A stretch of 64,000 nt of DNA from Belnapia mucosa (lineage in GTDB: Bacteria > Pseudomonadota > Alphaproteobacteria > Acetobacterales > Acetobacteraceae), in the NCBI RefSeq assembly GCF_016775475.1, contig NZ_JAEUXJ010000006.1, forward strand, positions 186,001 through 250,000, read 5' to 3'. Below the pieces are notes generated by a model. The model made no database searches. It was not told the origin of the DNA and saw nothing but the letters and a program-made list of their open reading frames with translations. The translations under genes were made by a program, and so were the position numbers. This document shows, piece by piece, positions 37,593-47,796 of the stretch; within the stretch, counting starts at the first letter, position 1, and the number at the start of each line of letters is the position of its first letter.

Positions 37593-38522
37593 TCAGGGCA
37601 GCGCCAGACCGGCCTGCATGAGGCCGCGCAGCCGCTCCACCACCGCAGGCGGCAGGCCGACCTGGTCCGGCGAGAAGAAGCGCGGATCGGGCGTGAAGAG
37701 CAGATAGGCCATGGCCTCATTGGCCAGGAGATCCTCATTGGTCGGATCATAGCCTTCGCGGGTGAGGAAGCTGCGGAAGCCGTCCCGCTCCGCCTCGGAG
37801 AACCCCTCGCGCCAGACCTGCCGCACATGCTCGGCGAAGCCAGGCAGGGTGAAGTAATGCCCATGGCCGATCTCGTGTCGCAGCACCGAGGCCCGCATCG
37901 CCGCATCCATCTGCGGCCCCGGCGCCGCGGCGGAAATCAGGGCCAGCGGACCGGCACCCGCCTCGGCGCTGGCCAGGGCCAGCTGGTCCCGCACCCATAG
38001 TTCCGCCTCGTTCAGCGGCACCCGGTCGCGCTCGGCCAGGGCGAAGAAGCGGGCGAGATCCGCTGCGCGGTAGTCATGGCCGAGATACCAGGTCGCCGGG
38101 GTATCGCCGCTCCGGGCGATCGCGGCCTCCAGCTCGGCCGGGTCGAGCAGCCGGTCACGCGGCAGGCCGGCCTTCTCCACCAGCGCCGCGACGCGGTTCA
38201 GTGCTGCCGCTTGCAGGTTGAGATCGGGGAAGAGCAGCAGGAAGACCCGGGGATTCTCCGCCAGGCGCACCAGGGCTGGACGCTCTGGCAGGAGAGCGGC
38301 CAGATCCGCCTCCGCCACGAGCGGAATGGCGGCCCGCGGCGCCGGGGCCGGGGCGGCGACCGGTGGCGGTGCCGGCGGCGGGGTCGGGCCGGTCCAGTAC
38401 CAGGTCAGACCAGCCACGGCACCGATACCCAGCAGGACCGCCAGGGCGCGCGGCAAGGCTGGCCGCGGCCGCGACGGCGCCTCCGGCTTCAGCCGCAGCG
38501 TATCGTCATCGGCCGGCCCCAT
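37593..38522 (-). CDS. Membrane-anchored protein with HExxH motif, putative zinc metalloprotease
   Basis: The protein has 309 residues. A single helix (about residues 26-42, LAVLLGIGAVAGLTWYW) follows a short cytosolic tail, then a proline/alanine linker. The periplasmic part contains RHEIGHGHYF with His216-Glu217-x-x-His220 and, about 50 residues later, NEAMAYLL with Glu269. This order fits a gluzincin-like zinc site, in which the second Glu is the third ligand. I do not recognise a named family. The gene abuts the kinase stop codon (convergent, no gap) and lies 8 bp downstream of the first ompA-like gene on the same strand, so it belongs with the envelope genes here. Confidence 0.75.
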   Translation of the reverse strand: MGPADDDTLRLKPEAPSRPRPALPRALAVLLGIGAVAGLTWYWTGPTPPPAPPPVAAPAPAPRAAIPLVAEADLAALLPERPALVRLAENPRVFLLLFPDLNLQAAALNRVAALVEKAGLPRDRLLDPAELEAAIARSGDTPATWYLGHDYRAADLARFFALAERDRVPLNEAELWVRDQLALASAEAGAGPLALISAAAPGPQMDAAMRASVLRHEIGHGHYFTLPGFAEHVRQVWREGFSEAERDGFRSFLTREGYDPTNEDLLANEAMAYLLFTPDPRFFSPDQVGLPPAVVERLRGLMQAGLALP

Positions 38523-38529
38523 GGGCGGC

Positions 38530-39210
38530 TCAGTTGCCGATATTGACCACCTGGACGCGGCGGTTCCGGGACTCGTTCACCTGGGGCGGGGTCTGCACCA
38601 GCAGTTGGGAGGAGCCGAAGCCGACGGCGACAAGCCGCCCGGCATCCACGCCATAGACGCGCGAGAGATAGTCCTTCACCGCGGCGGCACGCCTTTCGGA
38701 CAAAGCCTGGTTGACCGCCGCATCGCCCACCGTGTCGGTATGGCCCTCGATGCGGAAGCGGTAGGGCGCCAGCTCGGGCGAGGCCAGGGCCTGGCCCAGC
38801 GGCGCCAGGGCCCGCTCGGCCTCCGGCGTAAGGGTGGCGGAGCCGCTGGCAAAGGTCACGGTGATGGAGACGGAGGGCGCATCCGCCGTGGTCTCACGGG
38901 GTGCCGCCGGGCGGGCCGCGGTGGGGCGGCCAGCGGCGGTCTGGGTCGGGGCAGCCGTCGGAGCAGGGGTGGCCGGGGCGGGGGCGCGGGCGGCAGCCGG
39001 CGCGCTCCAGACCGGCGCCGGGGCCACGACCTGGGTCGGCGCCGGAGAATCGCCGGGGATGCGGATGCCGCGGGTGCCGGAGCCGGCCGAAGGCTTGAGA
39101 CGGTCGATGAGGGATTGCGCGGCGAGATCGCTCTGCGCCGTGGCGATGGTTGGCAGGGCGAACGCGGCCAGTAGCGCCGCGGTGCCAGCCAGCAGGGTCA
39201 AGCGGGCCAT
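38530..39210 (-). CDS. OmpA-family peptidoglycan-binding protein (copy 1)
   Basis: This 226-residue protein has a signal peptide ending T-I-A-T-A-Q, then a linker containing TRGIRIPGDS and a long Ala/Pro stretch. The C-terminal OmpA-like domain shows VTFASGSATLTPEAERAL, the peptidoglycan-binding core RIEGHTDTVG, LSERRAAAVKDYL and NRRVQVVNIGN. It would anchor something to diaminopimelate in the wall. It is a paralogue of the next gene and lies just upstream of the metalloprotease-like gene, probably in one operon. Confidence 0.92.
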   Translation of the reverse strand: MARLTLLAGTAALLAAFALPTIATAQSDLAAQSLIDRLKPSAGSGTRGIRIPGDSPAPTQVVAPAPVWSAPAAARAPAPATPAPTAAPTQTAAGRPTAARPAAPRETTADAPSVSITVTFASGSATLTPEAERALAPLGQALASPELAPYRFRIEGHTDTVGDAAVNQALSERRAAAVKDYLSRVYGVDAGRLVAVGFGSSQLLVQTPPQVNESRNRRVQVVNIGN

Positions 39211-39249
39211 GGCAGGGTGTCCTTGGGAGAGAAGAAGGCAGGCATGCGG

Positions 39250-39825
39250 TCAGCTGCCCAGGTTGATGACCTGGACGCGGCGGTTCCGCGCCTCGGCTGT
39301 GTCGTCGGGTGTTGCGACCAGGAGCTGGCCTTCGCCCATGCCCACGGCCTCGAGCCGGCTGGGGTCGATCCCATGACGGTTGGCCAGGTAGTCGCGCACC
39401 GCCATGGCGCGGCGCTCCGACAGGGCCTGGTTCAGGCTCTGGCTGCCGACGGTATCGGTATGACCCTCGATCCGGAACCGGTAGGGGGCGAGCTGCTGGG
39501 AGGAGAGCGCCCGGCCGAGCGAGTCCAGGCTCTGCTCGGCCGCCGGTGTAAGGCTGGCGGAGCCGCTCGCAAACAGCACGCGCAGCGACGCCGCCGGCAT
39601 GCCAGGGGGCGCGGTGGTGCCGGCGGCGGCCCGTGCCGGCTGCTCGGGCGCCGGGGCGGCCGGCGCCTGGCCCGGCATGCGGATGCCGCGGGTCGTCGGC
39701 TGCAACTGCTCGATCAGGTCCTGCATGCTCGGGTTGGTAGCCGGCGCAAACTGGGCGTCGGCCCGCGGCGGGGCCAGCAGGGAGATGGCCCCGACCAGCG
39801 CCAAGGTCCGTAACGCCATCGACAT
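39250..39825 (-). CDS. OmpA-family peptidoglycan-binding protein (copy 2)
   Basis: I placed the start at the ATG at 39825, since AGGAGG lies 9 bases upstream and an earlier ATG at 39849 precedes it. The 191-residue product has a signal peptide ending P-R-A-D-A-Q, a linker with TRGIRMPGQ, and an OmpA-like domain with LFASGSASLTPAAEQSL, FRIEGHTDTVG and NRRVQVINLGS. It is about as long as copy 1 minus the Ala/Pro linker, and the shared T-R-G-I-R-x-P-G motif points to tandem duplication. Its own promoter probably lies in the 130 bp between it and tssG. Confidence 0.92.
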   Translation of the reverse strand: MSMALRTLALVGAISLLAPPRADAQFAPATNPSMQDLIEQLQPTTRGIRMPGQAPAAPAPEQPARAAAGTTAPPGMPAASLRVLFASGSASLTPAAEQSLDSLGRALSSQQLAPYRFRIEGHTDTVGSQSLNQALSERRAMAVRDYLANRHGIDPSRLEAVGMGEGQLLVATPDDTAEARNRRVQVINLGS

Positions 39826-39958
39826 GATACGCTCCTCCTCAGAGGACATCGACTATAGCGAACGAACTCGCTACGCACATGTCCAGAAATGCATTATCCG
39901 CCTGGGTTGCAACCACCAAAGCGCAGATCTGTCGCAAATTCTGAGCCGATGCAGTTTT

Positions 39959-40960
39959 TCAACGAGACGTGACCGTGCTTCCATCGAAATGAGGTTCGGC
40001 CCCGTCCCGGCGGCGCGGCCGGGGCGCGGTGAGCCAGGTGCTCCAGCCGAGCCGCCCGCGACCGAGCGCCAGCGGCGGGATTTCGCCCGCCGCCAGCACG
40101 GGGTTGATGGCGAAGCCGGTATCGAGCCCGGCGAAAAGCCGGGCCAGGGACAGAATCCGGTCATGCCGCGGCGTACCGGGCAGAAGGGATTCGAAACCCT
40201 CGCGGCCCAGCGGGCCGAGGCGGATGACGAAGCGCGCCTGACTGTCCCAGGTCTCCGTCCCAGCCACCGCGCCGCCACCCAGCACCGCATGCTGGCCGCC
40301 AAGGCCGCGCCCGCGACCGCCGCGCGGCTCGCCGCCCGCCAGCCGGGTCCGCTCCTCGGGCGGCAGCCTGATCCAACCTCCGGTGAATTCCTGGATCTCG
40401 ACCCGAACGCCCGTCTCCTCCTCCAGCATGGCCTGGAGCCGCGCGGCCGAGCGGCTGCGCGAGGCGAGGTTGCCGGCATGGTAGAGCAGCCGCTCCATCG
40501 GCAGGCCGATCCGGTCGGCCAGATGCGGCGTCGCCAGGCCGATCAGCGCCGCGAGGGCGGCCTCGGCCGGCCGCGGATCGCGGGTGGGGCGGTATTTGTC
40601 GCCCGCCTTCACATAGAGGCCGGTGAAGCGGCTGGCGCCGAGATCGAGGAAGGCGTGCAGCGCCCGCGACTGCTTCCGCTGCTCGGCCCCGACCAGCGCC
40701 GTGAAATGCCGTGGCAGCACGCCGCCGGCGCCGACCAAGCCGAAGGTCGGCGCTGCCAGCACCGCGGAGTCGCCGCGAAGCGCCGCGACCTCGCCCATCG
40801 GATAGCCGAGCCGCAGCACCGTGCGGTAGCGCAGCGCCAGCACATCCCCGGCCGGGGCGAGGAGATGCGCCGCCTGGTCGAGGGTGAAGCGCGTCGCCTC
40901 CCGCGCCAGCCGCTCCCGCGGGGGGCCGGGGAGGGGACGGATGGCCGTGATGGCGGTCAC
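39959..40960 (-). CDS. tssG: Type VI secretion baseplate protein TssG (ImpH/VasB)
   Basis: The 333-residue length and motifs match TssG: EATRFTLDQAAHLLAP and VLRLGYPMGEVAAL near the start, AAPTFGLVGAGGVLPRHF, then FLDLGASRFTGLYVKAG and GFAINPVLAAGEI near the end. TssG forms the baseplate wedge with TssE, TssF and TssK. It is last in the tssA-led operon and its start overlaps tssF by four bases. Confidence 0.95.
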   Translation of the reverse strand: MTAITAIRPLPGPPRERLAREATRFTLDQAAHLLAPAGDVLALRYRTVLRLGYPMGEVAALRGDSAVLAAPTFGLVGAGGVLPRHFTALVGAEQRKQSRALHAFLDLGASRFTGLYVKAGDKYRPTRDPRPAEAALAALIGLATPHLADRIGLPMERLLYHAGNLASRSRSAARLQAMLEEETGVRVEIQEFTGGWIRLPPEERTRLAGGEPRGGRGRGLGGQHAVLGGGAVAGTETWDSQARFVIRLGPLGREGFESLLPGTPRHDRILSLARLFAGLDTGFAINPVLAAGEIPPLALGRGRLGWSTWLTAPRPRRRDGAEPHFDGSTVTSR

Positions 40961-42780
40961 AGCAGGGCCCGGGTGCCGCTGCGCGCCGGCCAGCGCGCCG
41001 CATAGCCGCTGCGGCCGCGCAGGGCGACCGATGTGCGGACGAAGGCATTGACCGAGACCTGGAGGGCCAGGAAGCGCTCCAGCACCGCGGCCATCAGGTA
41101 GAGGCCGCCGCCCTGCCAGCGCTGCGCATCATAGGTGAGGGTCACGTCCAGTCCCCGCACCAGCGCTCCGGGCCGCCCGCCCGGCAGGCGGGCCACGCCG
41201 GGCTTGGCATCCACCGCCAGCAGCGCCGCCAGCGAGGCGCGGCTCTCCGGGCTGTCCCGCAGATCGTGCAGCCGCAGCACCTCGCGCAGCGCCAGTGCCC
41301 CAGCTTCCCCGCCGCTGACCGAGAGGTGGTTCAGCGCCAGATGTGAGACCAGCTTCCAGGCCCCCCGCTCGCGCAGATTGGGCCGCAGGGTGGGGGTCGG
41401 GGGTGTCAGCGCCTCGGCGAAGGCGACCGAAGAGGCGCCGGCGGCGATGCGGAGCTGCGGCTGGCCGCCGCCGAAGGGCAGCATGCTCGGCAGGTCGCGG
41501 TTGCAGCAGAGCGCCTCCACCGTCAGCACGCCATCGGCCGGGCGGCTCGGGTCGAAGGCAGCGTCGCGCAGGCTGAGCAGCGTCTCCGTCCCGCCCAGCG
41601 CCGGCGGAGCGGAGCGGCGGCTGGCGATGTAATGCGCTTCCGACGCCTCGCCCTCCGCCTCGGCCCGGCCGAGGCGGTGGAAGGGCAGCACGAATCGGCG
41701 GGAGCCATCGGCGCGGCTCTCCCGCACCTGCTCCACGGCATAGATCTCGAGCGCGGTTGGGCGGCGGGCATCCGGGACCACCAGCCATTCGGACTGGGTG
41801 CCATCGAGCGCGATCGGCTCGCAGCGCTGCGGGAAGAGGTTGACCGCCGGGCTGCAGCCAAGGGCGAAATTCTCGGCGTTGAGGGTCCGCTCCAGCTCCG
41901 GCATGGAGCGGGAGAGGTAGAGGAAGACCTCCAGCCGGTCGCCCTTCTGAACCAGGCTGCGGGCATCGAGCCCATCGATATCGAGGAAGAGGAATTTCTC
42001 CGGGAAGGCGAAGGATTCCGTCAGCAGCCGATGCCCGCCGAAGGCCCGGCGCGGCCAGGGCAGGGCGGCTTCCTCCGCCTCGAACCCGGCCGGCTGCAGG
42101 GCGCCGGCGCCGAGGATGGTCGGGCGAGGATCGGCCGGGCCATCGGCCAGCGCGATGGACAGCGTCGCGGTGCAGAGCAGCTCATGCAGCTGCGCCGCGA
42201 CCTGGCCGATGCCGCGGAGATGCAGCCGCAGCCGGTCGAGCCCAAGCTCCGCAATCGGCAGGTCCGGCGCGGCGGTGCGGAGGGTGAGGCGCAGGCAGGC
42301 CACCGCCCCGGCGGCGCGCGGATTCGGCGGCGCGGCCAGCGGCAGGCCGGTCAGCCGCGCCGCCTCGATCACCAGCGGCCAGAGCGTCACGTCATGGCAG
42401 GTGCGGAAGCGCACCGGCTCCCCACGCACCGGCTCGGTCTCCACCGCCAGGCCGCGCGGCACCCGGACCGGCGCCCGGCTTTCGGCCGGCGCGCCGAGCC
42501 GCAGCATGGTCATGGAGGGGATCGGCGCCAGGAGATGCGGCGAGAGCATCTCCAGCAGCGCATCGGAGATCTCCGGCAGCTCGTCGTCCAGCCGGTGCTG
42601 CACCCGGGCGGCGAGGAAGGCGATGCCCTCCAGCAGGCGCGCGACGAAAGGGTCGTCCACCGTTTCGGCCGAGAGGCGGAGGCGCCCGGCGACCTTGGGG
42701 AAGGCCTCCGCGAATTCGCCGGCATCCTTGCGGATCGCGGCCAGCTCGCGGTTGAAATAGGGCAGCAGGGTTTCGGACAT
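40957..42780 (-). CDS. tssF: Type VI secretion baseplate protein TssF (ImpG/VasA)
   Basis: The 607-residue protein begins MSETLLPYFNRELAAIRKDA, the standard TssF start, followed by FAEAFPKVAGRLRL and ARVQHRLDDELPEISDALLE. TssF dimers form the core of each baseplate wedge. Gene order tssE-tssF-tssG with a 3-bp gap and a 4-bp overlap is as in other imp clusters. Confidence 0.96.
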   Translation of the reverse strand: MSETLLPYFNRELAAIRKDAGEFAEAFPKVAGRLRLSAETVDDPFVARLLEGIAFLAARVQHRLDDELPEISDALLEMLSPHLLAPIPSMTMLRLGAPAESRAPVRVPRGLAVETEPVRGEPVRFRTCHDVTLWPLVIEAARLTGLPLAAPPNPRAAGAVACLRLTLRTAAPDLPIAELGLDRLRLHLRGIGQVAAQLHELLCTATLSIALADGPADPRPTILGAGALQPAGFEAEEAALPWPRRAFGGHRLLTESFAFPEKFLFLDIDGLDARSLVQKGDRLEVFLYLSRSMPELERTLNAENFALGCSPAVNLFPQRCEPIALDGTQSEWLVVPDARRPTALEIYAVEQVRESRADGSRRFVLPFHRLGRAEAEGEASEAHYIASRRSAPPALGGTETLLSLRDAAFDPSRPADGVLTVEALCCNRDLPSMLPFGGGQPQLRIAAGASSVAFAEALTPPTPTLRPNLRERGAWKLVSHLALNHLSVSGGEAGALALREVLRLHDLRDSPESRASLAALLAVDAKPGVARLPGGRPGALVRGLDVTLTYDAQRWQGGGLYLMAAVLERFLALQVSVNAFVRTSVALRGRSGYAARWPARSGTRALL

Positions 42781-42783
42781 CGC

Positions 42784-43284
42784 CTAGTTCTCCCGCACCG
42801 CGACATCAAGGGTGACGGGGCGGAGATGGGTCTCGAAGCTGATCTGCTCCGGCACCGGGTCGCTGCGCAGCACCGCCTCCACCCGCAGCCGCAGCGTGCG
42901 GTCGAGGGTATCGGCGCGCTCGCGCGAGGCCTTGGCGAGCGTCACCCGCACATTCATCAGCCGCGGCTCGAAGCGGCGCACGGTGGCCTCCACCTCGGCG
43001 GCCAGGGCCTCGCGCCGCTCATCCTCGGTGAAGCTGCCGGCGGTCGGGTCGGGGATGCCATAGCCGAGCGGCGAGAGCGGCAGGGCGGCGAGGCCCGCCG
43101 GCAGCGGCACCCGCCGCCGCCGCGCATTCAGCAGGCTTTCCAGGTCGCGCCGCACTGCTTGGCGCAGCGTTTCCACCGCATAATGCGGGGTGATGGGTGG
43201 ATCCACCGGCGCTGCCGGGTCGGCATCCAGCAGCCGGTCCAGCAGGGGCAGCCGGATGCGCCCGCCGCGCGGCTGGTCGCTCAT
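42784..43284 (-). CDS. tssE: Type VI secretion baseplate protein TssE (gp25-like)
   Basis: Starting at the ATG at 43284, the product has 166 residues. It has the gp25-like core: YAVETLRQAVRRDLESLLNA, PLGYGIPD and R-R-F-E-P-R-L-M-N-V-R-V. TssE starts sheath assembly on the baseplate. It overlaps the tagJ stop by four bases (ATGA). Confidence 0.93.
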   Translation of the reverse strand: MSDQPRGGRIRLPLLDRLLDADPAAPVDPPITPHYAVETLRQAVRRDLESLLNARRRRVPLPAGLAALPLSPLGYGIPDPTAGSFTEDERREALAAEVEATVRRFEPRLMNVRVTLAKASRERADTLDRTLRLRVEAVLRSDPVPEQISFETHLRPVTLDVAVREN

Positions 43285-44080
43285 GCGAAGGTCAGGCTGC
43301 CCGCCTCGGCCAGCGGCAGGGCGTCCTCCCCGGCCAGGAAGACGCGCTGGCCGAGGCCGCGCACCGGGCCCTCGCCGGCATCGGGCCAATCCGTCTCCCG
43401 CCCGAGCTTAAGGGCAGCCGGCGTCGCCGGATCGGTCCAGAGATAGATGGCGGGGACGAAGACCAGGCCTTCGGTGCCGTCCTTCAGGGTGAGGTTGGTG
43501 CGGCGCCAGAAAAGGTCGCGCGGCCGCCGCGCCGCTTCGAAGACCAGGCTCTGCAGCCGCTCGATCGGCACCCACATATAGTCGCCGCCGGCGGTCAGCA
43601 CTTCGAGATGCGGGCTGAACAGGTCATCCGCGTCGCGGAAATCATCGAAAGCGGTGACGGTCCCGCCGGGCGCCTTGGCCTCACCGGGGGCCCGGGGGCG
43701 GAGCTCCTCGGCCTCGGCGGCGGCGGCGGCGGCATTGGCGGTCTCGCCGAGGCGCAGCAGGGTCAGCGCCCGCATCGCCGCGGTCTGCGCCGGCGTCGCC
43801 TCATCGCCCTGGAATTTCGGCAGCCGGCCTTCGCCGAAGACCTGGCGGCGCACGACCTCGGCGCGCAGCAGGCGGCGGAATTCGAGCACCGCCGGGGAGG
43901 GCTCCTCGGCAATGACGCTGTCGAGGGTGCGGTCGGCCCGCTCCACCTCACCGGAGAAGAGCAGCATCTCCGTCAGCAGCCAGCGCGCCCCGGCATCGCG
44001 CGGCGCGGCTTTCACCCCCGCCGTCGCGGCGGCGATGGCCGCGGGCAGGTCTCCCTTCTGGAATGCGTCACCGATCGTGG

Positions 44081-44084
<4 letters not shown>
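43281..44084 (-). CDS. tagJ: Type VI accessory protein TagJ (ImpE)
   Basis: The 267-residue protein has a TPR-like helical start (GDLPAAIAAATAGVKAAP, then ARWLLTEMLLFSGEVERA) and the ImpE C-terminal block DYMWVPIERLQSLVFE and RRPRDLFWRR. TagJ binds the sheath subunit TssB and modulates ClpV action in some systems. It sits between the second tssC-like gene and tssE, both with 4-bp overlaps. Confidence 0.93.
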
Positions 44085-45655
<1,571 letters not shown>

Positions 45656-45667
45656 GGCCCTGCCGGA

Positions 45668-47161
45668 TCAGGACTTCTGCGGAATCCGCGCGACCATCCG
45701 CATGGAGGTCGAGAGCTCCTCCATCTGCAGCCAGGGCTGCAGATAGGCGACCGCGTTGTAGGAGCCGGGGCGGCCCGGAATCTCCTTCACCTCGACCTTG
45801 GCATCCCGCAGCGGATAACGCGCCTTCGTCTCCGGCCCCGCACTCGGGTTGCCGTTGACGTAGTTGTTGATCCAGCGGTTCAGCCAGGCCTCGCAATCCG
45901 AGGCCTCCATGAAGGAGCCGATCTTGTCCCGCGCCATGACCTTGAGGAAGTGCGCGAAGCGGCTGGTCGCCATCAGATAGGGCAGGCGGGCCGAGATGGC
46001 GGCGTTGGAGGTCGCTTCCGGCCGGTCATACTTCTTCGGCTTCTGCGTGCTCTGCGCCCCGAAGAACACCGCGTAATCGGTGTTGCGATAGTGGCAGAGC
46101 GGCAGGAAGCCGAGCGAGGAGAGCTCTGCCTCGCGCCGGTCGGTGATGCCGATCTCGGTCGGGCACTGCGCGTCCATGTCGCCGTCATCGGAGGTGAAGA
46201 CATGGGTCGGCAGGTTCTGCACCTTGCCGCCGCCCTCGGCGCCGCGGATGGCGACGCAGAAGCTGGTCTGGGCGAAGGTGTCGGTCAGCCGCTGCGCCAT
46301 GGCATAGGCGGCGTTCATCCAGCAGTAGCTGTTGTGGTCCATCGCCTTGGCATTGCCGGCGGCGTCGAAAGGCGCCTCCTCATAGCCGAATTCCTCGACC
46401 GGCACGGTGTTCTTGCCATAGGGGAGGCGGGCGATGACGCGCGGCATGACCAGGGTGACGAAGCGGCTGTCCTCCGTCTCCCGGTAGGAGCGCCACTTGG
46501 TGTATTCGGCCGTCTCGAAGATCTTGGTCAGGTCGCGCGGCTTCGACAGCTCCCGCCAGTCGGAGAAGCCGAACATGCCGGCGCCGACGCCCGAGATGAA
46601 GGGCGCGAAGGCGCTGGCCGCGACATTGGAGGCAAGGCGCAGAGTCTCGATGTCGTCCGGATGGTTGGTCCATTCATAGTCGCCGACGAGAGCGCCATAG
46701 GGCTCGCCACCCGGCGTGCCGAACTCGTTCTCGTAGATCTTCTTGAACATCTGGCTCTGGTCGAACTCGACCGCGCGCTGCAGGTCGCGCGAGAGCTCGC
46801 GCTTGCTGCATTGCAGCATCCGGAGCTTCAGTGAGCTGCCGGTCTCGGAATTCATGACCAGGTAGTGCAGCCCGCGCCAGGAGCCTTCCAGCTTCAGGAA
46901 ACGCTCGTTGTGCATCACGGCGTTCAGCTGGGTGCTGATCTTGGCGTCCAGCTCCGCGATCGCCCGGTCGAAGGTCTGGGTCAGGTTGCGGCTATAGGTG
47001 ACGGTGCCCTTCAGCGCTTCCTCGGTCAGGGCCTTGATCAGGTCCTGAGCGCGGTCGCGCTCGGTCTGCTTGGTCGCGCCGAGCACCTGGTCGAGGAGGC
47101 CGAGGCCGGCCTCCTCGGTGACGGTCGTGGCGCCTGCCGCTGCGGTTTGCGTCTCGCTCAT
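45668..47161 (-). CDS. tssC: Type VI contractile sheath large subunit TssC (ImpC/VipB)
   Basis: The 497-residue protein has the standard TssC blocks: FLKLEGSWRGLHYLVMN, EFDQSQMFKKIYENEFGTPG, GGEPYGALVGDYEW, and a C-terminal R-F-A-H-F-L-K-V-M-A-R-D-K-I-G-S-F sequence. With TssB it forms the contractile sheath. The tssB stop and its start are 3 bp apart. Confidence 0.97.
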   Translation of the reverse strand: MSETQTAAAGATTVTEEAGLGLLDQVLGATKQTERDRAQDLIKALTEEALKGTVTYSRNLTQTFDRAIAELDAKISTQLNAVMHNERFLKLEGSWRGLHYLVMNSETGSSLKLRMLQCSKRELSRDLQRAVEFDQSQMFKKIYENEFGTPGGEPYGALVGDYEWTNHPDDIETLRLASNVAASAFAPFISGVGAGMFGFSDWRELSKPRDLTKIFETAEYTKWRSYRETEDSRFVTLVMPRVIARLPYGKNTVPVEEFGYEEAPFDAAGNAKAMDHNSYCWMNAAYAMAQRLTDTFAQTSFCVAIRGAEGGGKVQNLPTHVFTSDDGDMDAQCPTEIGITDRREAELSSLGFLPLCHYRNTDYAVFFGAQSTQKPKKYDRPEATSNAAISARLPYLMATSRFAHFLKVMARDKIGSFMEASDCEAWLNRWINNYVNGNPSAGPETKARYPLRDAKVEVKEIPGRPGSYNAVAYLQPWLQMEELSTSMRMVARIPQKS

Positions 47162-47164
47162 GGC

Positions 47165-47674
47165 TCAGCCCCCCTGCTTGTCGAGACCGAGCTGCGACGA
47201 CAGCGCCGCCAGCTTGTCCTTGTCCTGCAGGACCTCCTCGAGGAGGCCTTCCAGCTCCTCGGAGCGGTCCACCTTGCTCATCAAGTCGCGCAGCTTGGCG
47301 CGGGTATCGAGCAGCGCCTTGAGCGCCGGCACCTGCTCCGCGACCTTGGCCGGCTCGAAATCCTCGATCGAGCGGAACTTCAGGTTCACCGCCATCTGGC
47401 TGCCATCGCCGGTCAGCGTGTTGTCCACCTTGATGTTCAGCCCGGGCTGGATGCGCGCCATGACATCGTTGAAATTGTCACGGTCGATCTGGACGAATTT
47501 CCGCTCCGCGAGCGGCTTCAGCGGCTCGGAGGGATCGCCGGCGAAGTCGCCCATCACCCCGACGACGAAGGGCAGCTCGCGCTCGATTGCGGCGCCCTCG
47601 GTCTCGACCTCGTAGGTGATATGGACACGAGGCTTGCGGACCCGAGCCAGCTTCTGATGGACGCTGCCGCTCAT
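47165..47674 (-). CDS. tssB: Type VI contractile sheath small subunit TssB (ImpB/VipA)
   Basis: I use the ATG at 47674, with GGGAGA upstream, rather than a TTG at 47689; the product has 169 residues. It has the TssB blocks [28 protein letters not shown], then [14 protein letters not shown] and [13 protein letters not shown] possible promoter lies upstream, separate from tssA (see promoter entry). Confidence 0.96.
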   Translation of the reverse strand: MSGSVHQKLARVRKPRVHITYEVETEGAAIERELPFVVGVMGDFAGDPSEPLKPLAERKFVQIDRDNFNDVMARIQPGLNIKVDNTLTGDGSQMAVNLKFRSIEDFEPAKVAEQVPALKALLDTRAKLRDLMSKVDRSEELEGLLEEVLQDKDKLAALSSQLGLDKQGG

Positions 47675-47723
47675 CCCTGTTTCTCCCAAAACGCACGCGC
47701 AACGGTTTCGCCGGACAACCTAC

Positions 47724-47753
47724 ACGATACAAGGCGCGGGGAATTCCCGTCAA
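47724..47753 (-). promoter_or_regulatory. Possible sigma-70-type promoter for tssB with palindromic spacer
   Basis: On the minus strand, TTGACG (47753-47748), an 18-bp spacer and TATCGT (47729-47724) lie 50 bp before tssB. The spacer begins with the perfect palindrome GGGAATTCCC (47739-47748), which could be an operator half-site pair or a chance palindrome. The 122-bp tssA-tssB gap is exceptional in an otherwise overlapping operon, which supports a separate start site. Confidence 0.45.
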
Positions 47754-47796
47754 CGAAACCCTTGCCGAATGGTCAACCCCTTATGTCTCGTTTGTC

